Origin: Roseococcus pinisoli
GTDB taxonomy: Bacteria; Pseudomonadota; Alphaproteobacteria; Acetobacterales; Acetobacteraceae
Direction: 5' to 3'
DNA length: 64,000 nt
Assembly (NCBI RefSeq): GCF_018413645.1
Contig: NZ_JAHCDA010000006.1
Coordinates: 62,001 to 126,000, forward strand
Below are positions 8,117-18,865 of the stretch, piece by piece (the first letter of the stretch is position 1; each line of letters opens with the position of its first letter). The notes under the pieces are model-generated. The model did no database searches and was not told the DNA's origin. It saw only the letters and a program-made list of their open reading frames with translations. Both the position numbers and the translations under genes were made by a program.

Positions 8117-8861
8117 GGTGGCGCTGGAGGGCAAGGGGCTCGCCTTTTCCGCCGGCGGCACGCCGCTGGTGCAGGGCGTCTCGACGGCGTTGGAGCGCGG
8201 GCGGGTGCTCGGCGTGATCGGACCCAACGGCGCGGGGAAATCCACGCTGGGCAAGCTGCTGGTCGGCCAGCTGGCGCCCCAGGCGGGCGAGGTGATGCTG
8301 ATGGGCCGGCCGCTCGCCGCCTGGCCGCGCCGCGAGCGGGCGGCGCTGATCGGCCATCTGCCGCAGCATTTCGAGCCGCATTGGGACTACCGCGTGGACG
8401 AGCTGCTGCGCCTCGGCCTCGACCGTGCCGGGCGCGGCGCGCCGACGCTGGAGGTTCTGGCCGGGCATTTCGACCTGGGCGCGCTCCTGAAGCGGCATTG
8501 GTCCACCCTTTCGGGCGGGGAGCGCGCGCGGGCGCTGACCGCCGCGGTCCTCGCGCCCGACCCGCCGGTGGTCCTGGCCGACGAGCCCGCGGCGGCGCTC
8601 GACGTCGGCCAGGCGGCGGCGCTGATGGCCCGGCTGCGGAAGCTGGCCGATGGCGGGGCCGCCGTGGCCGTGGTGGTGCACGACCTCAACCTCGCCGCGC
8701 GCTGGTGCGACCGCCTGCTGCTGATGGAGGCCGGCCGGGCGGTGACGGAGGCCGGGCCGGCCGAGGTGCTGAATTCGCCCGAGCTCGACCGAGTTTTTGC
8801 GACTCGTTTTCAACGAGTTGCCCTGCCCGAAGGGGGGATGGTCCTGGCGCCGGCCGGATAG
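8109..8861 (+). CDS. btuD: ABC transporter ATP-binding protein (BtuD-like)
   Basis: A 250-residue ATPase with Walker A GPNGAGKST at residues 38-46, Q-loop near residue 83, signature LSGGERAR near residue 138 and Walker B VVLADEP near residue 157, followed by an H-loop (VVHDLN). It starts with GTG at 8109 and overlaps the permease by eight bases. It completes the riboswitch-controlled B12 importer. The C-terminal few residues contain a short AT-richer stretch (near 8790-8820) unlike the rest of the gene. Confidence 0.9.
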   Translation: MAEVALEGKGLAFSAGGTPLVQGVSTALERGRVLGVIGPNGAGKSTLGKLLVGQLAPQAGEVMLMGRPLAAWPRRERAALIGHLPQHFEPHWDYRVDELLRLGLDRAGRGAPTLEVLAGHFDLGALLKRHWSTLSGGERARALTAAVLAPDPPVVLADEPAAALDVGQAAALMARLRKLADGGAAVAVVVHDLNLAARWCDRLLLMEAGRAVTEAGPAEVLNSPELDRVFATRFQRVALPEGGMVLAPAG

Positions 8862-8930
8862 CCCTGGCGGCCGGAAATGGCTAATCTGTGCGGCTGATCC
8901 AAGAACGACGCACGACAGGACTTCAACCTC

Positions 8931-10787
8931 ATGCCCCAGTACCGTTCGCGCACCACCACCCATGGCCGCAACATGGCCGGCGCCCGTGGCCTCTGGCGCG
9001 CCACCGGCATGAAGGACGGCGACTTCGGCAAGCCCATCATCGCCATTGCCAACAGCTTTACCCAATTCGTCCCGGGCCATGTCCATCTCAAGGACCTCGG
9101 CCAGCTCGTCGCGCGGGAGATCGAGAAGGCCGGCGGCGTCGCCAAGGAATTCAACACCATCGCGGTGGATGACGGCATCGCCATGGGCCATGACGGCATG
9201 TTGTACAGCCTGCCCTCGCGCGAGCTCATCGCCGATGCGGTCGAGTACATGGTGAATGCGCATTGCGCCGACGCGCTGGTCTGCATCTCCAACTGCGACA
9301 AGATCACGCCGGGCATGCTGATGGCCGCGATGCGCCTCAACATCCCCACCATCTTCGTCTCCGGCGGCCCGATGGAGGCCGGCAAGGTCATCCACCGCGG
9401 CAAGAAGCGGAAGGTGGACCTGATCGACGCCATGATCGTCGCGGCCGACAGCAGCGTCACCGACGAGGAGGTCGAGGCCATGGAGCGCTCGGCCTGCCCG
9501 ACCTGCGGCTCCTGCTCGGGCATGTTCACCGCCAATTCGATGAACTGCCTGACCGAGGCGCTGGGCCTGGCGCTGCCCGGCAACGGCACCGTCCTGGCGA
9601 CGCATTCCGACCGCAAGGAGCTTTTCCTGGAGGCCGGCCGGCGCATCGTCGAGATCACCCGCCGCCATTACGAGACGGAGGACTTCTCGGTCCTGCCGCG
9701 CAACATCGCGACCGTCGCGGCCTTCGAGAACGCGATGACGCTGGACATCGCCATGGGCGGCTCCACCAACACGGTGCTGCATCTGCTGGCGGCCGCGCAT
9801 GAGGGCGAGGTCGAGTTCTCGATGGCCGATATCGACCGGCTCTCGCGCCGCGTGCCGGTGCTGTGCAAGGTCGCGCCCTCGGTCGCCGACGTGCATGTCG
9901 AGGACGTTCACCATGCCGGCGGCATCATGAGCATCCTGGGCGAGCTGGAGCGCGGCGGGCTGATCGACACCACCGTCAGCCGCGTGGACGCGCCGACGCT
10001 GGCCGAGGCGTTGGAGAGCTGGGACGTCCGCCGCACGCAGGACCCGAAGGTGCCGAACTTCTTCTGCGCCGCGCCCGGCGGCGTGCCGACCCAGGTAGCC
10101 TTCTCGCAGTCCGAGCGCTGGGAAGAGGTCGACATGGACCGCGAGAACGGCGTGATCCGCGACATGGAGCACGCCTTCTCGAAGGATGGCGGCCTCGCGG
10201 TGCTCTACGGCAACATCGCGGCCGATGGCAGCATCGTGAAGACGGCGGGCGTGGATGCGGCGATCCTGAAGTTCACCGGCCCCGCGCGCGTCTTCGAGAG
10301 CCAGGACGCGGCGGTCGAGGGCATCCTCGGCGGCGCGGTGAAGGCCGGCGACGTGGTGGTGGTGCGCTACGAGGGGCCGCGCGGCGGCCCGGGCATGCAG
10401 GAGATGCTGTATCCCACCAGCTACCTGAAGTCGAAGGGCCTCGGGAAGGTCTGCGCGCTGGTGACCGACGGGCGCTTCTCGGGCGGTTCCTCCGGCCTCT
10501 CGATCGGCCACCTCTCGCCGGAAGCGGCCGAGGGCGGCCCCATCGGCCTCGTGGAGGATGGCGACCTGATCGAGATCGACATCCCTTCGCGCAGCATCAA
10601 CCTCGCCGTCTCCGACGAGGTGATGGCCGAGCGCCGCGCGGCCATGGAAGCCAAGGGCGACGCCGCCTGGCAGCCGGCCGAGAAGCGCAAGCGCAATGTG
10701 ACGACGGCGCTGAAGGCCTATGGCGCGCTGGCGAGCAGCGCGGCCAAGGGCGCGGTACGCGACCTCAGCGCGCTCAAGCGCCGCTGA
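8931..10787 (+). CDS. ilvD: Dihydroxy-acid dehydratase
   Basis: A 618-residue cytoplasmic iron-sulfur enzyme that dehydrates 2,3-dihydroxy-isovalerate and its isoleucine-pathway homologue in branched-chain amino acid synthesis. Cysteine motifs match the family: NCDKITPGM with Cys122, and [18 protein letters not shown] with Cys189, Cys192 and Cys195. A C-terminal GRFSGGSSG motif lies near residue 520. Length is typical. The gene stands alone, 70 bases after the ABC ATPase, and is followed by a hairpin shared with the convergent htpG. Confidence 0.96.
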   Translation: MPQYRSRTTTHGRNMAGARGLWRATGMKDGDFGKPIIAIANSFTQFVPGHVHLKDLGQLVAREIEKAGGVAKEFNTIAVDDGIAMGHDGMLYSLPSRELIADAVEYMVNAHCADALVCISNCDKITPGMLMAAMRLNIPTIFVSGGPMEAGKVIHRGKKRKVDLIDAMIVAADSSVTDEEVEAMERSACPTCGSCSGMFTANSMNCLTEALGLALPGNGTVLATHSDRKELFLEAGRRIVEITRRHYETEDFSVLPRNIATVAAFENAMTLDIAMGGSTNTVLHLLAAAHEGEVEFSMADIDRLSRRVPVLCKVAPSVADVHVEDVHHAGGIMSILGELERGGLIDTTVSRVDAPTLAEALESWDVRRTQDPKVPNFFCAAPGGVPTQVAFSQSERWEEVDMDRENGVIRDMEHAFSKDGGLAVLYGNIAADGSIVKTAGVDAAILKFTGPARVFESQDAAVEGILGGAVKAGDVVVVRYEGPRGGPGMQEMLYPTSYLKSKGLGKVCALVTDGRFSGGSSGLSIGHLSPEAAEGGPIGLVEDGDLIEIDIPSRSINLAVSDEVMAERRAAMEAKGDAAWQPAEKRKRNVTTALKAYGALASSAAKGAVRDLSALKRR

Positions 10788-10793
10788 GACGGC

Positions 10794-10813
10794 GAGGGGG
10801 CGAAAGCCCCCTC
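10794..10813. terminator. Hairpin between convergent ilvD and htpG
   Basis: Perfect stem GAGGGGGC / GCCCCCTC closed by a GAAA tetraloop, placed 7 bases after the ilvD stop and 9 bases from the htpG stop. There is no clear T-run on either side, so it may stop transcription weakly or protect mRNA ends in both directions. Confidence 0.6.
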
Positions 10814-10821
10814 GGTCTTGT

Positions 10822-12651
<1,830 letters not shown>

Positions 12652-12754
12652 CTTCTCCCTCGGGGGTTCATATCGACCGGCGCGATATGCGGGGCGGGGG
12701 CGAATGTTTCAACCGCCGCCCCGCGAGGAACCTCCGGGGGTCGGGTGTCGTCCG

Positions 12755-13753
12755 TCAGCCGGAGACGGCGTCGACGCCGCGGGCGAAGGCGCGGCGCGAT
12801 TCCAGCTCCCGCTGAAGACGTGCCGTCACCTCGGCGCCGCTCTGCAGCACCGCGCGGTTGCCGTTGCCGTCCGTGAGGGCGCGCAAGGCCTCGGTGCGCA
12901 CGGCGGCGGCCAGGCCTTCCCGCAGGCGCTCCACGATCGGCGCCGGCGTGCCCGCGGGCGCGAAGAGGCCGTTCCATATCGTGAAGTCGGGCTCGGTGAG
13001 GCCGAGGTCGGCCGAAGTCGGCACGTCCGGCAGCTCCGACAGGCGATGGCGGCCGATGATGAGCACCGGGCGCAGGCGGCCGTCGCGGTAATGCGGCGCG
13101 GCCGTCGGGAAGTCGGAGGAGCCGATCTGCACATGGCCGGCGACGAGATCCGTCACCTGCGGCGCCGTGCCGCGATAGGGCACCTTCACGAGGTCCAGCG
13201 CATAATGGCGGGCCAGCTGCTCCACCGACTGCTCGGAGACGGAGCCGCTGCCGGTGGTGCCGAAGGCCACGCGCGGCTTGCTGGAATCACGGGCGCGGGT
13301 GAGCAGCTGCTCGAAGGTCTCGACGCCCAGGCTGGGATGGGCCCAGAGGACGCTGGCGGATTCGACGAAGATGCCGATCGACGTGAAGTCGCGCAGCGGG
13401 TCGAACTGCACGGCGTCGCCCAGCGCCACCACGCTGCCGATGAAGGCGGTGAGGTTGGGCAGCAGCAGCGTGTAGCCGTCCGGCGCGCTGCGGGCGACGT
13501 ACTGGATGCCCACCGTGCCGGTCGCGCCCGTGCGGTTCTCCACCACGAAGGGCTGGCCGAAGCGCGGGGAGAACTCGCGCGCCAGGGCGCGGGCAAAGAG
13601 GTCGCCGGGGCCGCCGGCGGGCCAGGGCACGATGATCTTCACCGGCCGGTTGGGCCAGGCGCCGCCATTGTTTGCCTGGGCGAGGACGGGCGTCGCAGCG
13701 GCGACGGAGAAAAGCGAGGCGAGGCGAAGCGCGTCGCGGCGGGTGGTCGTCAT
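12755..13753 (-). CDS. Bug/TctC family periplasmic solute-binding protein (1 of 4)
   Basis: A 332-residue tripartite tricarboxylate transporter receptor. A signal peptide ends near PVLAQA; the family motifs follow as WPNRPVKIIVPWPAGGPGD (near residue 33), VVENRTGATG, and APDGYTLLLPN. These proteins bind small carboxylates and related compounds and pass them to TctAB membrane partners, none of which is encoded in this window. The substrate cannot be read from the sequence. A long non-coding stretch lies upstream. Confidence 0.9.
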   Translation of the reverse strand: MTTTRRDALRLASLFSVAAATPVLAQANNGGAWPNRPVKIIVPWPAGGPGDLFARALAREFSPRFGQPFVVENRTGATGTVGIQYVARSAPDGYTLLLPNLTAFIGSVVALGDAVQFDPLRDFTSIGIFVESASVLWAHPSLGVETFEQLLTRARDSSKPRVAFGTTGSGSVSEQSVEQLARHYALDLVKVPYRGTAPQVTDLVAGHVQIGSSDFPTAAPHYRDGRLRPVLIIGRHRLSELPDVPTSADLGLTEPDFTIWNGLFAPAGTPAPIVERLREGLAAAVRTEALRALTDGNGNRAVLQSGAEVTARLQRELESRRAFARGVDAVSG

Positions 13754-14504
13754 GGGGAAATGCTCCGGAAAAAGAAAAAGAGTTCAGGCCAGCGGGGAAG
13801 CGGAGCTTCGACAGAAATGGCGGGGCCGGAGGGCAGGGGACGGGCGAGGACGGGGTGAGCCGGACATGGCGGGGCTCCAGGAAGGCAGGGTTATCGGGGT
13901 TTCCGATCGGCGGCCGGCGAGGCGCGCGGCCGGCGGGTCAGGCGGCGCGGCGACAGCGCGGGAAGGATGTCTTCACGTGAAGGCGGACGGCGGTCGGCAA
14001 GGAAACCTCGGATCAAGGGCCCCGGACGGGGCGCGCTCCGCAAACCTATAAAACTAGCCATAAAAGTTCAATCCGATTTTCACGATATAAATTTGCGTGC
14101 TGTCGGAATGAAGCGGCCGCTCTGCCCGCGGCAGGGGCCTTGCCCCTAACCTGAACGACGGAGCAGGGTAGATTTTTCCCATCAATCATATGATAGCAAA
14201 TGGAAAATATGCGCGGCATGTAAATCGATGCATTCTCCATCGATCCGTGTTGAAATATCACCATCACGGCGTATAATGATCAAAGCACGATTTTGATCCG
14301 ATGAATCCCCGCCCGGCACCCCGCCGGCGCCGGGCCGAGCTCAAGACGACGAGGAACCGTGATGGCCAGAATATCCCGCCCGTCCGTCTCCCTCCCCCGT
14401 TCCCGGGTGGTTTCGCGCTGTCGGGGCCTGTGTCGCGGCTGAGCCGCCATCGACCAGCCGACCTCACGACGCCTGATGGCCGCGCCGCGGCCCCGGAGAA
14501 TCCC
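13754..14504. other. Non-coding interval with an AT-rich core
   Basis: About 750 bases between the divergent Bug receptor gene and the small protein gene at 14505. I see no credible gene: open frames here lack ribosome sites and family motifs. The 14040-14300 segment is markedly AT-richer than its surroundings. It contains the palindrome ATCATATGAT near 14184 and an inverted repeat with 7-base arms (ATCGATG at 14224-14230, CATCGAT at 14238-14244) around a 7-base loop. It probably holds promoters and operators for the divergent genes; an undetected small RNA is possible. Confidence 0.5.
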
Positions 14505-14717
14505 ATGCGCCTTTCCAATCCCATCATCGAGGATGGAGCCCTCATCGCCGTTGCCGCCCAGGGCGATGCCGGCTGGTTCCTGATCGCCATCGACCGCCGG
14601 CTCGAGGAGCTCGACCGCGCGAATTTCGAGACCGCCTCGGAAGTCGGCGACGCCGCCCGCGGCTATCTGCGCCGCAATCACCCGCCCGTCGGCAGCTGGG
14701 GTGGGGCGTGGAAGTGA
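14505..14717 (+). CDS. Small hypothetical protein (70 aa)
   Basis: A 70-residue soluble protein with no family I recognise. The ATG at 14505 is preceded by GGAGA at a good distance, and the stop overlaps the start of the acyl-CoA-dehydrogenase-like gene by 4 or 10 bases, so it is probably the first gene of that operon. The frame is open further upstream (to about 14301), but that part is low-complexity Arg/Pro sequence without a ribosome site. No signal peptide or cysteines. Confidence 0.5.
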   Translation: MRLSNPIIEDGALIAVAAQGDAGWFLIAIDRRLEELDRANFETASEVGDAARGYLRRNHPPVGSWGGAWK

Positions 14718-15901
14718 CCACCCAGGCCCTGTCGCTCTCGTCCCGGCTGCCGCCGCTGCCGCGGCGCTTTCCGGACGACCCCGCGCTGATCGCCGCCATC
14801 GCGGCGAATGGCGCGCAGGACGACCGCGAGGCGAGCTTCCCCTTCGATAGCCTGCAGCGCCTGCGCGAGGCCGGTGTCCTCGGCCTGACGGTGCCGACGG
14901 CGCTGGGCGGCGGTGGGGCAGGGATCGTCCTCGCCGCGGAGGCCGTCCGGCGCGTGGGCGCCGCCTGCCCGGCGACGGCGCTGATCCTCGCCATGCAGCT
15001 CACCAAGCAGGCGGGCCTGGCGCGCAACGCGGCCCTGCCGCTGGCGCTGCGCGAGCGGCTGGGCCGCCTGGCCGTGACGGAGGGCGCGCTGATCAACGCC
15101 GCCCGCGTGGAGCCCGAGCTCGGCTCGCCCACGCGCGGCGGCCTGCCGGGCACCATCGCCCGGCGCACCGACACCGGCTGGGCGCTGACCGGCCACAAGC
15201 GCTACGTCACGGGCCTGCCCGGCCTGCGCTTCATTGAGGTGCTGGCGCGGACGGATGAGGACGAGCCCCGCATCGGCAACTTCCTCGTGACCGCCGGCAC
15301 GCCCGGTCTCGAATCCCGCGAGGCCTGGAACCACCTGGGCCTGCGGGCCTCCGGCAGCCACGACCTGCTGCTGACCGACGTGGCGGTGCCCGAGAGCCAC
15401 GCCATTGGCCTCGTGCCCGCCGGCGCCTGGATCAGCAATGACGAGGTGCAATCCGCCTGGAACGCGCTGCTGGTCACCGGGGTCTATACGGGCGTGGCCC
15501 AGGCCGCGCGCGACTGGGTGGTGAACTTCCTGCGCAATCGCCGCCCCTCGGGCCTCGGCCAGCCGCTTTCGGCCCTGCCGCAGGTGCAGCAGGCGGTGGG
15601 CGGGATCGAGGCGCAGCTCATCGCCAGCCGCCGCATCGCGGCCTCGCTGGCCGCCGACGTCGAGGCGGGACGCGTGCCGTCCTCCGCCGAGAGCGGCGCG
15701 GTCAAGGCGCTGCTCGCGAACCAGGCGATCAAGGCCGTGGAGCTGTCGGTGGCGCTGGCCGGCAACCACGCGCTCGACCGCGCGAACCCGCTCGAGCGGC
15801 ATTGGCGCGACGTGCAATGCGCCCGCGTGCATGTGCCGACGGAGGACGCCGCGCTCCTCGGCGCCGGCCGCGCGGCCCTGACCGCGGGGGTTCCGGCATG
15901 A
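14708..15901 (+). CDS. Acyl-CoA dehydrogenase-fold flavoprotein (SfnB/DszC-like)
   Basis: A 397-residue protein of the acyl-CoA dehydrogenase superfamily: helical N-terminal domain, middle domain with GYxx-type TGHKRYVTGLPG near residue 160 and GLRASGSHDLLL near residue 213, then a helical C-terminal domain. Within the superfamily it looks closer to flavin-dependent monooxygenase-type members (SfnB, DszC) found with organosulfur genes than to beta-oxidation enzymes. That reading leans on the LLM flavin monooxygenase two genes downstream. Start is GTG at 14708; GTG at 14714, giving a GTGA overlap, is equally plausible. Confidence 0.75.
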   Translation: MEVTTQALSLSSRLPPLPRRFPDDPALIAAIAANGAQDDREASFPFDSLQRLREAGVLGLTVPTALGGGGAGIVLAAEAVRRVGAACPATALILAMQLTKQAGLARNAALPLALRERLGRLAVTEGALINAARVEPELGSPTRGGLPGTIARRTDTGWALTGHKRYVTGLPGLRFIEVLARTDEDEPRIGNFLVTAGTPGLESREAWNHLGLRASGSHDLLLTDVAVPESHAIGLVPAGAWISNDEVQSAWNALLVTGVYTGVAQAARDWVVNFLRNRRPSGLGQPLSALPQVQQAVGGIEAQLIASRRIAASLAADVEAGRVPSSAESGAVKALLANQAIKAVELSVALAGNHALDRANPLERHWRDVQCARVHVPTEDAALLGAGRAALTAGVPA

Positions 15902-16869
15902 GCCCCGTGAAGATGCTCGCGCCGCGCCGGGCCCTGCTGGCGGGCTTGCTCGCCGCGCCGGCCGTCGGCCGCGCGCAGGAGGTCTTTCCTGCGCGCCCGC
16001 TGCGCTACATCTGCCCTTTCCCTCCGGGGGCGACGAACGACAACGTCTCCCGCGTCATGTCCCGCGCGCTCTCGGTGCGGCTGGGCACGCCGGTCGTGGT
16101 GGAGAACCGCGCGGGCGCGGGCGGTGCGGTCGGTGCGCGCCTCGTCGCGGAAAGCCGGCCGGACGGGCTGACCCTGCTCAACGCCTCGGCCGGCAACCTC
16201 ACCATCGCGCCGCATCTGAGCAATGTGGGCTACGACCCGCTGCGGGATTTCGCGCCGATCGCCATCGCGGGCGAGTCCTACAGCGTGATTGCCGTCACGC
16301 CCTCGCTGCCGGTGCGCACCCTGCCGGAGCTGATCGCCTATGGCCGGCAGAACCCGGGTGTCCTGAACTACGGCTCGGCGGGCATCGGCTCGGCGGGGCA
16401 TCTGCGCGGCGCGCTGCTCGCCGATGCGGGCGGCTTCGAGGCCGTCCACGTGCCGTTCCCGGGCAGCGCCCCGGCCGCCAATGCGGTGGTGGCGGGCGAC
16501 GTGCACTTCATGATCGATCCCATCCTGGCGCCGCATGTGGTGTCCGAGCGCGCCCGCGCCGTGGCGAGCCTCGGCCCGGACCGCTGGGCGCTCTTCCCCA
16601 ACCTGCCCAACGTCAGCGAGCACGGCATCGGGCGTGACTGGCCGACCGGCGGCTGGTTCGGCCTTCTCGCGCCGGCCCGCACGCCGGAGCCGGTGGTGGA
16701 GCGCATCAACCGTGAGTTCAACGCCGGCCTGAACGATCCGGAGGTGGATGCCGCGCTCCGGCGTTTCGGCCTCCGCCCCGAGAAGGTCACCCCCGCCGAA
16801 TTCACCGCCCGTCTCGCGCGCGACCACGCCGCCACCGGCCGCGTCCTACGCCGCCTGAACATCGCCTGA
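15898..16869 (+). CDS. Bug/TctC family periplasmic solute-binding protein (2 of 4)
   Basis: A 323-residue receptor with a signal peptide ending near VGRAQE, then the family motifs PLRYICPFPPGATNDN near residue 35, VVENRAGAGG and SRPDGLTLLNAS. The start overlaps the upstream flavoprotein stop by four bases (ATGA) and an LLM monooxygenase follows after 14 bases. It presumably supplies the cluster's substrate. No TctA or TctB gene is nearby, so membrane components must be encoded elsewhere. Confidence 0.9.
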   Translation: MSPVKMLAPRRALLAGLLAAPAVGRAQEVFPARPLRYICPFPPGATNDNVSRVMSRALSVRLGTPVVVENRAGAGGAVGARLVAESRPDGLTLLNASAGNLTIAPHLSNVGYDPLRDFAPIAIAGESYSVIAVTPSLPVRTLPELIAYGRQNPGVLNYGSAGIGSAGHLRGALLADAGGFEAVHVPFPGSAPAANAVVAGDVHFMIDPILAPHVVSERARAVASLGPDRWALFPNLPNVSEHGIGRDWPTGGWFGLLAPARTPEPVVERINREFNAGLNDPEVDAALRRFGLRPEKVTPAEFTARLARDHAATGRVLRRLNIA

Positions 16870-16883
16870 AGGATCGCATCGCC

Positions 16884-17990
16884 ATGACGCACCCCCTTGA
16901 GTTCATCGGCATGATCTCGCACCGCCATTCGTCCGAGATCCATCCGGCGACCGGCCCCGTCCTCGACGCTGCCTATATCGCCCGCTTCGCACAGGCGCAT
17001 GAGGCGGCGGGCTTCGGCCGCATCCTCGTGGCCTGGCATTCCACAAGCCCCGATGCCCTGCTGATCGCAGGCCATGCCGCGGCGCAGACCAAGCGCATCG
17101 GCTTCATGGTGGCGCACCGGCCGGGCTTCATCGCGCCCACGCTGGCGGCGCGCCAGTTCGCGACCTTCGATCATCTGAGCGGCGGTCGCGCGGCCATCCA
17201 CATCATCACCGGCGGCAGCCCGGCCGAGCAGGGCCAGGATGGCGACTTCCTCGACCACGCCCAGCGCTATGCGCGGACGGACGAATATGTCGGCCTGCTG
17301 CGCCGCGTTTGGACCAGCGAGCAGCCCTTCGACCATGAGGGGACCTACTATCGCCTCCAGCGTGCCTTCTCCGAGCTGAAGCCGCTGCAGAAGCCGCATA
17401 TCCCGGTCTTCTTCGGCGGTTCCTCGGACGTGGCGATCGAGAGCGCCGGCCGCCATGCCGACGTCTATGCCTTCTGGGGCGAGACGCTTGACCAGGCGCG
17501 CGAGAGCATCGCCCGCGTGCGCGACAGCGCGGCCCGCGCGGGCCGCGATCCGGCCTCCATCCGCTTCAGCCTCTCGGTCCGGCCCGTGCTGGCCGACACG
17601 GAGGAGCGCGCCTGGGCGCGGGCGCGGAACATTCTGGACCGCATCCGCGAGCTGCGCGGCGACAACTTCGGCAAGGGCGGCGCGAAGCCCGAGAGCATCG
17701 GCAGCAAGCGCCTGCTGGACGCGGCCGCCGGCGGCGCCGTGCGCGACAAGCGCCTCTGGACCGAGGTGGCCGCCGCCGTCGGCGCCGGTGCGAACACCAC
17801 CGCGCTGGTCGGCACGCCGGAGCAGGTGGCGGAATCGCTGGCCGACTATGCCGCGCTCGGCGTCTCGACCTTCCTCATCCGCGGCTTCGACCCGCTCGAA
17901 GACGCCCTGGATTACGGCCGCACCCTCCTGCCGGCCACGCGCCGCGCGGTCGCGGCGCTGAACCTCGCGAAGGAGCCCGCACATGCCTGA
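16884..17990 (+). CDS. LLM-class flavin-dependent monooxygenase (SsuD-like)
   Basis: A 368-residue luciferase-like TIM-barrel monooxygenase using reduced flavin. Typical motifs are GFGRILVAWHS (near residue 43), RPGFIAPTLAARQFATFDHLS (near residues 73-93), HIITGG and FFGGSSDVA. The pattern is that of alkanesulfonate/dibenzothiophene-type members, which release sulfite or oxidise C-S or C-N bonds. No flavin reductase gene is adjacent. It ends eight bases inside the next gene. The substrate is not determined. Confidence 0.88.
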   Translation: MTHPLEFIGMISHRHSSEIHPATGPVLDAAYIARFAQAHEAAGFGRILVAWHSTSPDALLIAGHAAAQTKRIGFMVAHRPGFIAPTLAARQFATFDHLSGGRAAIHIITGGSPAEQGQDGDFLDHAQRYARTDEYVGLLRRVWTSEQPFDHEGTYYRLQRAFSELKPLQKPHIPVFFGGSSDVAIESAGRHADVYAFWGETLDQARESIARVRDSAARAGRDPASIRFSLSVRPVLADTEERAWARARNILDRIRELRGDNFGKGGAKPESIGSKRLLDAAAGGAVRDKRLWTEVAAAVGAGANTTALVGTPEQVAESLADYAALGVSTFLIRGFDPLEDALDYGRTLLPATRRAVAALNLAKEPAHA

Positions 17991-18807
17991 CGGTTACGTC
18001 CTCCCGCCGCTGCTGCAGACGGCGCCGCTGAACTATCTGCGCGACGGGATCGAGCAGCCCACGCGCTATGCCACCACCCCGCCGCCGGGCGTTCCCGTGA
18101 GCACGATCGAGGTCGAGCCGCGCGACGTGCTGGTGGAGAACGGGCGCCACCGGCAGCACGAATTCACGCTGGACGGCCATGGCTTCGCGCTGATCGACGC
18201 GCCGAGCAAGGTCCCCGACCTCTATGACGAGGCGGCGATCCGGCGGGACTATTACCCGGAGGTGGCAAGCATCCTGCGCGCGCATCTCGGCGCCTCGCGC
18301 GTGGTGGTCTTCGACCACAACATCCGCAACGCGGCCCGCGCCGCCGCCGATGCGGCCCTGCGCGAGCCGGCCAAGCGCGTGCACAACGACTATACCTATG
18401 CCTCGGCCCCGCAGCGCCTGCGCGACCTGCTGCCCGAGGAGGCCGACCGCCTGCTGGCCGGCCGCTTCGCGATCGTGAACCTGTGGCGGCCGCTGAAGCC
18501 GGTGCAGGAAAGCCCGCTGGCGCTGGCCGAATGGTCGAGCATCGCGGAGGAGGACCTGGTTCCCACCTCGCTGGTTTATGCCGATCGCGTGGGGGAGACC
18601 TTCAGCGTGCGGCACAGCCCGCGCCACGCCTGGGTCTATTTCCCATACCAGCTGCCGAACGAGGCGTTGCTGATCAAGTGCTACGACAGCGCGACGGACG
18701 GCCGGGCACGACTGTCCTTCCACGGCGCTTTCGACGACCCTTCCTCGCCGCCTGATGCGCCGCCACGCGAAAGCATCGAGGCCCGGACGCTGGTCTTCTG
18801 GGACTGA
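17983..18807 (+). CDS. CmcJ/NvfI family oxidoreductase-like protein
   Basis: A 274-residue protein matching the CmcJ/NvfI family, related to non-heme iron oxygenases and first known from cephamycin and fungal meroterpenoid pathways. VHNDYT places His134 and Asp136 as a possible HxD metal pair, and a later FHGAF motif puts His247 as a possible third ligand; that assignment is inference. The gene overlaps the LLM monooxygenase by eight bases and is the last of the cluster, just before a hairpin. Substrate unknown. Confidence 0.8.
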   Translation: MPDGYVLPPLLQTAPLNYLRDGIEQPTRYATTPPPGVPVSTIEVEPRDVLVENGRHRQHEFTLDGHGFALIDAPSKVPDLYDEAAIRRDYYPEVASILRAHLGASRVVVFDHNIRNAARAAADAALREPAKRVHNDYTYASAPQRLRDLLPEEADRLLAGRFAIVNLWRPLKPVQESPLALAEWSSIAEEDLVPTSLVYADRVGETFSVRHSPRHAWVYFPYQLPNEALLIKCYDSATDGRARLSFHGAFDDPSSPPDAPPRESIEARTLVFWD

Positions 18808-18816
18808 ACGACGATG

Positions 18817-18840
18817 CCCGGTCAAGCTGGCTTGATCGGG
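18817..18840 (+). terminator. Putative terminator hairpin
   Basis: Stem CCCGGTCAAG / CTTGATCGGG (one G-T pair) with a CTGG loop, 9 bases after the last gene of the 14505-18807 cluster. It lacks a T-run. The opposing gene ends at 18866, so it may serve both strands. Confidence 0.5.
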
Positions 18841-18865
18841 CGAGGGGATCCCGACGGGAAAGGCC

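Noticed and set aside
8085-10511. An 808-codon minus-strand frame opposite btuD and ilvD
   Set aside because: Antisense shadow of two well supported genes; no motif or ribosome site.
14046-14267. Small minus-strand frame in the AT-rich interval
   Set aside because: No ribosome site or recognisable motif; AT-rich composition simply avoids stops differently from the surrounding DNA.
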